A stretch of DNA of 64,000 bases, taken from the NCBI RefSeq assembly GCF_050624435.1, contig NC_134546.1:16763001-16827000 (forward strand), given 5' to 3'. The stretch is from Tenrec ecaudatus (Eukaryota > Chordata > Mammalia > Afrosoricida > Tenrecidae). Every line of letters begins with the position of its first letter. Position 1 is the stretch's first letter. The notes beneath the pieces were generated by a model, which was not told where the DNA came from, made no database searches, and saw nothing but the letters and a program-made list of their open reading frames with translations. The position numbers were made by a program, and so were the translations under genes. Below are positions 32,640 to 43,084 of the stretch, piece after piece.

Positions 32640-33807
32640 TTTAGGAAGTAGAATTGACAGGCCTGGATGGTTCCCTGAGGGATGGGAGGGAGTTGGATAA
32701 GGGCTCCGGGATGAAGCAGCTGGGTGGAGGATGGATTAGCCAAGGCTGGCTGTCCTGGAAGGGGAGGTGATGTGAGGGGATGAGGAGATCCATTCGGAGG
32801 TGCTGACTTTGACGTGCAGAGGTCGTGGGGACAACTGGCATCAGGGAGCTGGAGCCTGGGACAGACATGGAGATTGGAGAGAGAAATTTGGAAGCTCTTG
32901 GCCTACAGGTGATGGGTCAACACCCCAGAGGGGATAAGATCACAGGGAGGAAGGGAGAGAACCTGTCGGGGCTGGACTACGGAGCAGTGGCCGTGGAGGG
33001 AAGATGAAGGACAAGGGAGAAGAGCAGTATCATTGAGCCGAGAGGACACATGCGTGGAGAATCAGGAAAGCACCCCCACCTCTCCACAGCCCAGGGCACA
33101 GCCAGCCGGGGTCACACACCGTGAGTGGCCACGGCCACCTAGCTTCCTTCTGAAGCTTCCGTGTGACACAGCAGAAGCGATTCACAATGAGCTAAAAAGG
33201 CTGTTCAGTTACTCCTACTTTCCCAACGACCAATCTGTAAAGAGCCAGACTTTCTTCATCTACTTCAACCTAAAAAAAAAAAAAAAAAGCAAATAAACAA
33301 ACTGACAAAACAGCACAAGAGGCTGAGAACAGAAGCAGGTCTGAGAACCCAGCTGCCTTCGATGAAACCAGACGCCAAAGAGACGTGGACGTGGTAAAAC
33401 AAGATGAATCTCCAATGTTCTTTTTCCTTTTAGGAATTACAGGGTTTTTTTAAAAATAAAAAGTATATTAACATGTAGTGGATTTTTATTGCTGTCTTTA
33501 GAAGATTAAGAAATATGTTTAAACCCCTCCATTTCTAATATTTACCATATTTCTGACAGAAAGGATTTCCAAAACACTGTTGTCGTTTATTTACTATATT
33601 TCCCATGTGACCATTGTCAATAGAGATAACCTACATCAATAAGAGCTATTTGGGGCCTCAATAATTTTTCAGAGTGTAAACCCCCCCCCCCCAGACCCAA
33701 ACAAGTGAGAACCCTTGTGGTGGCCCGGTTCCAGAACTCTGTTTCTAGAACACCTACTCTCTGAGTGGCTTCTCCACACAGTCACCCTCAGTGGACTCAC
33801 TCAGCTC
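32640..33807. other. Old repeat-like stretch and AT-rich sequence
   Basis: About 32,640-33,010 reads like a common ancient mammalian interspersed repeat ('agtagaattgacaggcctgg', 'agcagctgggtggaggatgg'), which I cannot name with certainty. An A-run (about 33,271-33,288) and a 12-base C-run (33,681-33,692) follow. The AT-rich part at 33,430-33,660 looks unique and may be conserved. Confidence 0.4.
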
Positions 33808-33999
33808 TGCAACTCACTCACAGCCGTCGAGTGGATTCCAACTCTAACCACCCTGTAGACTAGAACTGCCCTTGTCAGTTTCCAAGACTGTAACTCTTGA
33901 CTGAGTAGAAAGTCCGGTCTTTCTTCCATGAAGCAGCTGGTGGTTTTGAACTGCTGACCTTGTGGGAGCAGCCCAATGCTTGACCACTCAGCCACTCTT
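33808..33999 (-). repeat. AfroSINE, full length, antisense
   Basis: All blocks are present: 'caactcactcacagccgtcg', 'actagaactgcccttgtcag', 'gaagcagctggtggttttga' and a damaged head. The plus/minus small frames here are SINE noise. Confidence 0.85.
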
Positions 34000-34249
34000 C
34001 ACAGAATACAAAATGACAAAACCCTGACAGCGAGGTCAACGCTTGGCTGGAGAAGGAATGAGAAAGCCCAAAGAGCTGGCGAGAGGGTAAAGCCATCTCC
34101 TTCCCTTCAGAACCAATTTCCTTGAGGCCCCGGCCTGACGGGCTCCTCCACAACCCTCGCCGCTGCCTCCTAAGGGAGCAACTCTGGGGTAGAGGAGCTG
34201 AGTGGGAGTCCGGGTGTCTTATCTCCTTCAGGCACAGTGTCTGCTTGGA

Positions 34250-34430
34250 GGTACGTTAGGTGCGGTCATTTGCTATTACTCATAATAGGCAAAAGAGGAA
34301 GCAGAGGGCTGTGCCTTGCTTAACACCACCATGGGCACTCAGGTATAAGTAATTTTATGTCCCGAAGCATTAATTAAATGACACCTATTATTAAGTAAAG
34401 TGGATAAATAATAATTTCGTTTAGGCTCAA
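34250..34430. promoter_or_regulatory. Candidate conserved non-coding element
   Basis: This AT-rich, repeat-free stretch carries clustered homeodomain-type cores (attaattaaatg) and forkhead-like text (ggataaataataat) around a central run at 34,360-34,420. Such clustering is typical of developmental enhancers. This is inference from motif texture only; no alignment could be made. Confidence 0.25.
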
Positions 34431-34564
34431 CAGGGCAGGGGAGGGGGCCAGGCTCCTGCTAGAGCTGGTGGTCCCTTCCACTGAGCCTTTCTCTCAGATG
34501 CCATCTTCCCCACCTTAGTGGGAAGTTTTTTGGGGAAGCAGTCAATCCTGCTCACAGAGACCCC

Positions 34565-34712
34565 ATAAACCCAAACCAAACTCCCTGCTGTCCAGTTGAG
34601 GTCCCATGGCGACCCTAAAGGACAGGGCAGAACTGCCCCCGTGGGTTCCAAGACTGTCCCTCTCTATGGCAGTAGAAAGTCTGGTCTTTCTCCCCCTGAA
34701 AGATGCGTTGCT
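34565..34712 (-). repeat. AfroSINE, antisense, head missing
   Basis: It runs from the reversed tail (accaaactccctgctgtcc) through 'ggcgaccctaaaggacaggg' to the 'tctggtctttctccccctga' block, where it stops. Confidence 0.8.
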
Positions 34713-34819
34713 GTACTTTCAAGTAAGGCCCTTTGCTGTCCTTATAAGACATTTCTATTTCTCCTCTAGCCTTTGTCATTTCTTTTGAAGTGTTGGCATT
34801 TTTCAATAGTGTGGAAGGC

Positions 34820-34916
34820 AAACTATTTCCACTGCCATTGAGTCAACGCTGACCTACAGCCACCCCTGTGGGTTTCCAGGATTGTAACTGTAGAAAGCCC
34901 AGACTGTCTCCTACCA
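34820..34916 (-). repeat. AfroSINE, antisense, tail half only
   Basis: Tail and central blocks ('ccactgccattgagtcaacg', 'cccctgtgggtttccaggat') are present. The central 'tagaactg' segment is shortened and the head is lost. Confidence 0.7.
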
Positions 34917-35094
34917 GGGAAAATGACCCTGAACATTATTTACCAATTATAAAACTAGTTTTAAATGACTGGCCAGTAAAAATTCATGAACTAGAAGGCA
35001 AAGAAACAATAGTAACAAAGGAACCAAAAACTAGGGTGTTTAGTTTAGTTTTGTTTTTTTTTAAGAAAGGAAACAAGCCTCTAAGAAAACAATC

Positions 35095-35880
35095 CTGAAA
35101 AGGCAGAACAAAGGAGCCAGAAGAAAGTGATGACTCGAAGAGAAAAGCAGGTGGTTGGCTCATGTTCCTGAGAAAGACTGGTGGGAGGGGAAGCACCACT
35201 GTGCGCGAGAAAAGAAACCCCAGACAGATACTAGTCGCCAGGACACAAATAACCAAAGTTGCATCCGCTGGCCTCAAGGGTCGGAGTTTGGCAGGGAGCC
35301 TGGCTGATCTGCAGTGACGTTGCATTTAGAAAAGTCAAGCTCTTGACTGAGGATGGCCAGGGCAAACCCGCCTGACCAACTTCCGTGGCCTGGATCTCCC
35401 GCCTGCACAATGCGCTCCGTGGTCCAAACACGGCAGACCATGCTGCAAGCTCACATGGACGTCAAGGTTGCCGAGGACAATCTGCTTCGTCGGTTCTGTG
35501 TCGGTTTTACTAAAAAATGCAACAAATTGGAATTGGAAGACCTTGTACGCTCAGCACCGCAGGTCCACCAAACGCGAAAGAAAAAGATGGGGATCGTGAC
35601 CCGAGAGGTGCAGACAAGTGACTTGAAAGAACTTGCCGATGAAAGGATTCCAGACAGCAGCGGGACGGACGTGTCCTCGCCAGCATGTGTCCGTCAGGAG
35701 AAAACGCTGGTGAAGCTGGTATGTGACACCGTGGAGCTTCCTGGGGGCGGTAGTGTTTCCAGAAAAGCTCCCAGGGTGTGGTGGGTGTTAGAGAGGACCG
35801 AGCTGTGGGCCATGAGCTCCAGTCCTAGAATCGGATTCAAACCCTGAGTTTTAGTGGCAACAAAGAGATCTCGTTGGTGC
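35095..35880 (+). pseudogene. RPS3A: Processed pseudogene of ribosomal protein S3a
   Basis: The sequence follows the RPS3A mRNA from near its N-terminal lysine-rich region (about 35,097) through the stop and into the short 3' UTR (about 35,870) with no introns. The clearest part is the frame starting at 35,353: LLRRFCVGFTKK at 35,482-35,517, then KKKMGIVTREVQTSDLKE, closely matching the eukaryotic eS1/RPS3A family (normally about 264 residues, part of the 40S subunit). Upstream, 'acactagtcgccagg'-like text and 'gcctggctgatctgcag' mark further conserved blocks. Frameshifts, internal stops, a large deletion in the C-terminal third and substitutions make it non-functional. No poly(A) tail or TSD survives, so it is an old L1-mediated retrocopy. 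Confidence 0.9.
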
Positions 35881-36426
35881 AGAGAGAAAAGGAGACGGAC
35901 TCAAGAGCTCCAGGGCGATGCTGGGAGTGGAAACGGGAAGGTCCATGAAACAGAGTCGGACTGAGAAAGAGAATAGAAGAGAATCTGCCTAATAATATTT
36001 AAACTTTTTTTTTTTTGCCTTGGAGAAATATTTTTAAAAGAGCATTGTGGCAATGGTAGCAGAAGTAACAATAGTAGGAGGTGTCTTCTTAAAAGGCTCA
36101 CTTGTTCGGGCAGTGAGAGGGAGGCCCTCCTCGGGGGCCTCTTCTGTGACCAAAGAAATGGGTTGTGGCCCTCAGCCTGTGCCTCCAGTTCGGAGGGAAA
36201 GAGGTGCTAACAGTAAGAGAGGGGCTGGCATTGCCTCTGTTTAGTAACCCCGGGCCCACCGGGCGGCCGGGAGTCAGTGACCTCAAGGTTGTACTCGGCT
36301 GCCACGGCATCTCCTGCTGGTTCCCCAACAGGGGGCCCACAAGACCCAGTGGTCCCAGATAAACCCACCTCCCCATCCATCTGCTAGAACCACAGCCTCC
36401 CTGCAATCCCTCCTCCCTTGACCTCC
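35881..36426. other. Unassigned sequence, no gene seen
   Basis: A T-run at about 36,006-36,016 and ordinary sequence. Nothing recognised. Confidence 0.35.
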
Positions 36427-36614
36427 AACCTGGTGGCACAGAGGCTGTGTGCTGGACTGCACTCAAACCACCAGGCCCTCCCGGAAAGAAGGACGACGCT
36501 GTCTACCCACTGAGTACAAAGGGTGGCAGCCTCAGAAACCCAAAGGGGCAGTCCCACCCGGTCCCCGAGGGGTGCCAGGAGGCAGAATTGGCTTGACGGC
36601 AGTGAGTTTTTTGG
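36427..36614 (+). repeat. AfroSINE, sense
   Basis: Head text aacctggtggcacagaggct, body 'actcaaaccaccaggccctc' and tail 'cttgacggcagtgagttttt' are in order. The ORF at 36,449-36,829 starts inside it. Confidence 0.8.
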
Positions 36615-37737
36615 AGAGACCATCCTCCTGCCTTCCTCTCACTCCTTCTTCTTCTTTCGTTCTACCTCCTCCGTCCCTCCCTTCCCCACCGCCACCTTCA
36701 GTTCAGCTTCTGTCAGAAGACAGAGTCTCTCCTCCCCTGGCGAGCCATCAGATGGCACACCGTCTCTCCCCACCGCTACCTCCCAGTGGTTTCAGCCTGT
36801 TTTGGCCCACTCCTCAAACTCACTCCTGAGTCTGCGCTCAGGGGCAGAGCTGGCATCTTGAGCTGGGGGCAGCAGTGCAGTGCAGGGTGGTGGGTGTCTG
36901 GCTCTGAGCCCTTGGACGGAAGAAAATGCAGGTGGTGACGGCATGGTCTGCAGCCCCAACGAATGGAGCCTATAGGTGAGCACGACTTGGTGCCTCGAAT
37001 TTGTCAGCGCAGTTGATGACTTGAAATTACATCTGCTTACACGTGTTACTCTGGCCATCCCAACTGTGGCCATGTGTATGATCTCCAACGACAGACAGCA
37101 CCAGTGTGTGTGTGTGTGTGTGTGTGTGTAATTGTGTGTGAGAGAGAGAGATGGGGTGAGGGCGAGGGGCGTCTATTTGATTCTTTGGTGATAGAGAAGG
37201 TAATTCATTTCCTTCGGGAACACAATGTGTGCCCAATGGGATGTCAAGCTCCCACGTTTCCTCCTGGGCCTATCCATGGCATCCGGGGGAAGGAAGCCAC
37301 AGCAGACTGCCCAGTTTAGGTAGAACGGGTTCCTTTGTGAACTGGGCTAACAACCTGAAACGGAATTGATTCTAGTCCATCAGCTTCGGGTGCTTCAGCA
37401 AAGTCCTCGTCTGACCCACAGCCTAGGAGGGAGGATGGGCGGGGAGGACACATACTGACCTCCAGCTTCTGCTGCTCTAGTCTCCAGGGACACCGGTCCA
37501 GCTGTGCAATGAAACTCATGCTGCCATGACACTGACCCCACCCCGGCCAGGACACTTCACCAAGCATTTCCAAGTGAGCCAAGAGGCATCCAAGGATAAG
37601 CCAAAAGCTGTGGTTACCAACCACAGAACCCTTTCACAGAGCTCTCTGGACGTGAAGCCAGTGTTTCTCGATGCATCCTCTATCGAGGCGTAGCTACTTC
37701 TGAAGGCAGTGTTTCCATCTCTCGAAACCTCCCCCAG
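36615..37737. other. Unassigned sequence with a TG repeat
   Basis: A pyrimidine-rich stretch (36,630-36,720) is followed by ordinary sequence and a (TG)13 tract at 37,104-37,129. No gene or named repeat was recognised. Confidence 0.4.
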
Positions 37738-37912
37738 GATCCCTGGTGGTGCAGTGAGTTAAGTGTTGGGCAGAAAATGCCATGTTTCAAACCCACCAGC
37801 CATTCCTCGGGGACAAGAGGAGGCAGCCGCCTCTAGAGAGATATATGGCCCAGAGACCCAACAGAGCAAATTACCTGCCTGCCCTGCTGGCGGTAGATTT
37901 GGGTTTTGATGG
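37738..37912 (+). repeat. AfroSINE, sense, diverged
   Basis: Head ('ggatccctggtggtgcagtg') and body ('tttcaaacccaccagccatt') are clear. The tail ends near 'gtagatttgggttttga'. Confidence 0.8.
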
Positions 37913-37924
37913 ACACACTTCCCT

Positions 37925-38430
37925 GAAGAATTCTGCTCTCTTCATCTTAGTGGGAACATCCTCAAGAGAATCCAAGGGTGTTCCCTTTCAGTGAGTTTGA
38001 GGAACAAAAAGAAATAAGAAGGGGCAAGATCAGGATTATGGGGTGGAGAGGATAAGGTTCCCCATGAAAATTCTCATAGGACCAAGCCTTCGACCCAAAG
38101 TTAGCAGCTGTATTGTCAGGATGGAAAAACACCCCAGGGCACACGTTCCCCGGACTTTTCCTCAGCAATGCCGTTTCCAAGGTTCTTGAAACACCTTCGT
38201 AATAAGTCCCCATGATTGATTTCCCTGCGTCCTTCGAGAAAACAGATCAAGATGAGGCCGGTGGAGTCCCAAGAAATAGCTCCCAAAGTCTTCTGAGCTG
38301 CCCTCTCAGCCTTAACCTGAACTGGCCCAGCAGATCCCGTGGAAGCCTGTGGTTTTATTAGACTTCCCTCTACTGGCAAAGACTCAGTCCAGAAAGTGGT
38401 CCGCTTTAACTTGAATCTTGCCTAAAAGAC
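37925..38430 (-). pseudogene. Mariner transposase remnant
   Basis: Minus-strand frames read, in order, KTLGAISWDSTGLILICFLEG (first catalytic Asp in 'SWDS', about 38,266-38,277), GVFFHPDNTAAN (second Asp, about 38,110) and, after a frameshift, HNPDLAPSYFFLF at about 38,000-38,040. This is the mariner D..D34D order, in which the third motif is normally PDLAPxDxxLFP. Here the third catalytic Asp is Tyr. Mariner transposases cut and paste elements flanked by TA. With two frame changes and a lost catalytic residue this copy is dead. The N-terminal DNA-binding part and the terminal repeats were not identified. Confidence 0.8.
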
Positions 38431-39486
38431 TGGGGGAAGGATGGACTCTTGGAGCCAGCTGATCTTCCTGCCATGCTTTTTCTTAACGCCTTTATTTGAA
38501 GGCGCGCCAGTGAGACCAAGGCGAACCTATCTATGGCCATCCATCGACCACAGACTTGTTGAAACACACGTTGTTCCGAACAGACCCATGCGTGTAGGAA
38601 ATAGAACCGTAGTGGCAATATTTTCGGGCTTACCAGCATGGGTGAGTGGATCATTTAAAATCTGGACCATACCACAAGAACTGGGACTTACCGGGTCTTA
38701 GCCGGTCAACCTCTGGTGAAAGAACGTGGGCAGGGACTGAAAAGCTACATGGTTCAGAAAGAGGGCGCTTTCTAGTCTCTGGGAACACTGTGGTCTGAGA
38801 AGCATTAAGGAAGTTTCCAAGGTCCCCTCCTATCTACTGAATGGTGCCTAAAATCCCATAATTAGAGCTCTCTCGCTTTCTATACAATTCCATTAGACGG
38901 GGCAAGTCTAGGTGAGGGTGGGTGGAGCTGGAACTGTGTTACGGGCATTCTTTCCCAGCTGGGGACAGTATGAAGGCTCTGAGACTGGAATAGGGTTTGG
39001 CTTTATGGAAGTGGACATAAGTTACCAGGCCAAGACAACTTCCTAATGTTGCCGCTGAATGGCTGAATGAGTCTAGGGACCCAATCAAGGTGAGTTCAGT
39101 CTTTGAAAATGAACGCGCTTTCTGGTTCAAGTGTCCACGGCTCTGTGGAGAGTCCTAGCAAGAAGAACTTCCTCTGCAGAGGCTCTCTGCAGGCTCCAGG
39201 AGCTACAAAGGTATCAGGTGCTTAGCCCACAACCTCCATTTGTGGGCGCCTCTGCATCTGGGGCTAGGACCCAGGTGGTGACACAGCAGGAAGCCTGGTG
39301 CGTCTGTCAGATGCTTACAAATCCGTCCTTCCGACAGTACTCCCCGCTGGCCCACCAGGCAGCTAACTCCCCATTGGAATATTCTTAACAGTACTCAACA
39401 GGTCCCAAAATACATTCAAATGGCTTTTAACTTAGTGTGGGGCTAGAGGGTGGGTGAGTAACGACACAGCACAAGCAGCAGTAAAC
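38431..39486. other. Unassigned, may hold the mariner N-terminal half
   Basis: About 38,430-38,700 directly continues the mariner copy and could encode its eroded helix-turn-helix region, but no motif is certain. The rest is unique-looking. Confidence 0.35.
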
Positions 39487-39612
39487 AAAAATCAAGCCCA
39501 CGGCCGTCGTCGAGTTGATTCGGAGTGGCAGCAGCCCTCTAGGACGGGGTAGAGCCAGGGTTTCTGAGACTGTAGCTCTTTATAAGAGCAGTACGCCTCA
39601 TGTTGCTCCGGC
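39487..39612 (-). repeat. AfroSINE, antisense, head missing
   Basis: The reversed tail (cacggccgtcgtcgagttga), 'taggacggggtagagccagg' and 'gactgtagctctttataaga' are visible before the match stops. Confidence 0.75.
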
Positions 39613-39637
39613 CCGAAATAACCAAAAGCCATATTTA

Positions 39638-39710
39638 AGAGTTGATTCTAATTCATAAGAGGTCAGCTTAGAACTGTCTCATTGGGTTTCCCAGGCTGCG
39701 AGCTCTTAAG
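39638..39710 (-). repeat. AfroSINE, antisense, short fragment
   Basis: Only the tail-to-centre part remains ('gttgattctaattcataaga', 'tgggtttcccaggctgcga'), immediately before a sense SINE, so two copies abut in opposite orientation. Confidence 0.65.
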
Positions 39711-39978
39711 GTGTGCTGGAGGCCCCTGGAGGCTAGGAAGTGGGCTGCCGACGGCAAGATTGGTGGTTCAAGCCCACCCATCTCTCCCCAGGAGAAAGAT
39801 GAAGCCAGGGGAAGATGAAGATGGAGTGGCAGAAACACTATACAGGGTCGTTATTGTTCACTCGGAGGACAAGTGAGGCTTTCTACTCCTGAAAAGAGTT
39901 ACCACCTCAGAAAGCCACAGGGGCAGCTCTACCCAGCCCTGTAGAGTCACTATGGGTCCGCATGGCAGGGAGAAGGTT
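39711..39978 (+). repeat. AfroSINE, sense, with internal insertion
   Basis: The head-to-body part (39,711-39,800) and the body-to-tail part (39,872-39,978) are separated by about 70 bp containing 'gaagatgaagatggagtggc'. The block aggagaaagatgaag is normal SINE, so the extra DNA entered just after it. Confidence 0.75.
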
Positions 39979-40397
39979 CAGTTGTTAATGAGACAGAATC
40001 GGTCCAGGGAGAAAAGGTTGACAATGGAAAGAGTTCCAAGCACACACCCCCTAGACTCCCGGGGAAAAAGGAAAGTGAAGGGCAGACAGGACGCATTTCT
40101 TACCAATGGCAGAGACCGAAAAGGTGAGTGGGTGTGGGCAGAGGAAGACAGGATATTCACGTCCCCACAGTGGCTGGATCGACCCTTGGTTTCCAAGCTG
40201 GATAGTAAAGCAAAAGCATCAACTCTGCGGTACTTGTACCTAGGAGGGAGGTTCGATATGGAAACCCAGCCAAGAACAAAAGATCCACTAGACAGCGAGC
40301 TAATGGTGGAAGGTTCACCGTTAGCCGGATAAGAACTTGGCTCTTCGTCCTATGGTGTCCTCAATTAACCGGGTGGCATTTTGGTATTTCACACTGA
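39979..40397. other. Unassigned sequence, no gene seen
   Basis: A 126-codon plus frame (39,952-40,332) begins in the SINE tail and has no recognised domain. Nothing else was identified. Confidence 0.35.
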
Positions 40398-40608
40398 AAA
40401 AGAAAAACAAGCCTCATGGCCATCGAGTTCATTCCAATGCGTAGCAGCCAAACAGGACAGAGTAGAACTTCCCCTGGGGATTTCCAAGACTGTTTTTCTT
40501 TATGGGGAGAGATAGCCTCATTTTTCTCCCACAGAGCCACTGGTGGTTTTGAACCGCTGACCTTGTAGATAGCAGACCAATGTGTAACCCACGATGCTAC
40601 TAGGGCCC
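40398..40608 (-). repeat. AfroSINE, full length, antisense
   Basis: From reversed tail (cctcatggccatcgagttca) to head (gatgctactagggccc) all blocks are in order and moderately conserved. Confidence 0.85.
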
Positions 40609-40819
40609 TTTCTACACTTAAGGAATGCCTTAAAAACCTCATTCGTCCCAGTCCATCTTTTCTCTGTCTCTGGTCTGAACGCTGCCCTCACCTGAATCTT
40701 CCCTGTGCGCAGAACAAGAACCAAGCGGAGGCTTGAAACCTTGAGGGACGGTGGGAGTCGGACCTGACTGAGGGCCACAGGCTTGGCTTGGGGGTGGATT
40801 TGGTGTTTGTTTGTTAATC

Positions 40820-40916
40820 TGTTGGGAAGCCGACCTTCCACAGATGTCTCTCAAAGAGCAGCCGGTGCATTCAAACTGCGGACCTTCTGACATAAACACT
40901 GCAGCCGCGGGCTCCA
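40820..40916 (-). repeat. AfroSINE, antisense, head half
   Basis: The text 'caaagagcagccggtgcatt', 'caaactgcggaccttctgac' and 'gcagccgcgggctcc' corresponds to the reversed front half. The tail side is missing or eroded. Confidence 0.65.
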
Positions 40917-43084
40917 AGTGGTCGCCCCAAAACTTGCACATGGAGTTTACAGGTGGCAACTCAGTTGAAACAGGAGCTGGAGGTAGGGCGATTAATAAGG
41001 CTTAGAGATGCCTGCCTTAAAGCTGTGTTTTCGGAGTTGATAAAGAGATGACTTTGCATTACGGTGAATGCTTCTGTTGGATGGCTTTGACCAGGGACTA
41101 ACAGAATTGGGATGCTAAAGAGGCCCCCAGAGCTACCCCTTGACTTTACCAGTACAAGATCCAAAATAAGCTCAGCCTCAAAACAGGGAAGGTGGGGTAG
41201 GGGGTTGGGGTCTCTTCCAGGATCCACGCAGGGGGTCGGAAGGGGCCAGGAGGGGGAGAGCTGGCAGGCCCTCAGGCTGAGAGGGGCAGGAGGGAGAAGG
41301 GCGCAGGCAATTGTGGGGTTGGATTATCCAGTCACATGACATAATCTCCTGCTTCTTGTCACATGATATCTTTCCCCCTCCCTTCTCTGGTTTCTGCTCC
41401 TCGCTCCCCCGCCCCTGCTCTGTTTTGAGTCGGTTAAAATAGATGCAAACTCCAGTCTTTTCTATTTTTAATACCTAGCCATTACATAATCCACAGCGTA
41501 ATTGCTGACTTGAAAAACTATTGGCAACAGTAGAAAATCCCCAGAGTTTTAAACAGGAAATGGATGATTGCCCACAAAGCCATGGCAGTTTTACTGACTG
41601 GTAAACTAGCTATAATCCGTTTGAGAGCGTCACCAGTCAGTGGAAGTCACGTGGGCCCTGGGGAACACTTCCCACCTCCGGGAGATCAGGCTGGGGGAAG
41701 GGAGGAAAGGCCGCCTCTGCAAGCTGTAGAGCAGATGCTTGTCACATCGCCCTGGAGACACAGGGTCAGGATGGGGAGCTGGGGCTGGGGCTGGGGCTGG
41801 GCCCAGGCTGAGGGCTGAAGGGCTGAAGGGCTGAGCTTCAACTTAACCCTCGGGTCACCTTTGGGGGCTTTTGTTTCTTGCTCAGTAGCAGCGGCAGAGA
41901 AGTCTCCAGCCTCCAGAGCCTTCCTTGTCAACTTCTGTGCCTTCCCACAGCCTCCAACACATTCCGGGGCGAGCCTGAGGGTGGATTGCCCTGTTAAGCA
42001 GAAGATGATTTTATAAAAGCACAGGAGTTTGTTAAATCACACAGTCGCCTGACCTACTTCTCTGCAAAGCTTTCCAGATATTGGGCCAATCACCACACGG
42101 TTGAATCCTTCAGTAAAATTGTCCACTAAATATATAAGAACTGCTGGTTTGGTAAAAGGTTCCGCAACCAAATAGAAATGCACTCGCGTATGAAGGCAAG
42201 CGTCACCGGATGAGGGTTGGGGGTGAGGGTAATGCAGAAGATGGTGGGAAGCACAGCGGCTTCTGTGCCCCGATTTACCAATTCTGCTCCAGTCGGAATC
42301 CCGCCGTCAGTAACTGCTTGCTGACCGGCACACACTGGACCAGGAACTGCCAGTCCAGCCATTAATCAAGACACGTCATAAAGCTACTACAAAGCTTGAT
42401 GAAAAGTACTATGTAGGTGCACGGGGGCACAGAGGAGAGAACGTGGTCAGGTTTGAGGACGCCTAGAAGGCTCCCCAATGACTTAAGAGCCCCTTCAACT
42501 CAGCATCCGCCCTCCCTCCACATGGCCCTCTCTCCGTCTTTCCTTCCTTCCTTCCTGGCTGTAATTAATATTCACTGGACTCTCTCCATGTCAAGGATAA
42601 CGCTAGGTTCTGGATGTGTGTGGTCCCGTGTGAGTCTTAAACTTACGATTCAGCCCTGGAAGACCAAAGAATCCCTTGCGAAAGGCTGAGCCACACTTTG
42701 GGATGAGAGCGACATACCATTGATAATAAGGATTAGCTGAACCTCTCTGGCTGCCGGAGACAAAAATCCCAAAATGCCCCTAAGAGAAAAGGAACCCCGC
42801 GCTCATGCACAGACTGTCCAAGGCAGGCTCGCCGGAGGCACAGTCAGAGCCAGGAGCTCACCGGGGCGTTTCTGCCCTCCCGGTCTCCCCGTCTCCTGCT
42901 GACCTCCTGCAGTTCCAATACGGTGGCTTCACTCTCAGGCAGCGCTGCCCGCAGCAGGAGTGGGCTTCCAGTCCTGGACTGTCTCTGTCCCACTCGTGTG
43001 CCCTCTGGGCCCAATTCTGGGGAGGCTGCAGCTCTCTGGTTCTTGAACCAGGTTCTATGCTACAGATCATCCCAAAACAATCAC
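40917..43084. other. Longest mostly repeat-free stretch
   Basis: No SINE or LINE was recognised over about 2.1 kb, which is unusual in this window. It contains a possible regulatory element (41,320-41,640, listed separately), a GGGGCT tract (41,776-41,802) followed by a short GGGCTGAA repeat, and the AT-rich 41,990-42,130. The 192-codon plus frame starting at 42,805 runs into a BovB copy and is not a gene. Confidence 0.45.
41320..41640. promoter_or_regulatory. Candidate conserved non-coding regulatory element
   Basis: The palindromic E-box-like gtcacatgac (41,331-41,340) and a second tcacatga 30 bp downstream are followed by ctatttttaa at 41,461-41,470 (fits the MEF2 pattern) and by homeodomain-like cgtaattgc. 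The stretch is free of recognised repeats. Function is inferred from motif content only. Confidence 0.25.

Noticed and set aside
37104..37129. TG tract considered as a Z-DNA regulatory site.
   Set aside because: Such tracts are common in mammalian DNA and nothing nearby suggests a promoter.
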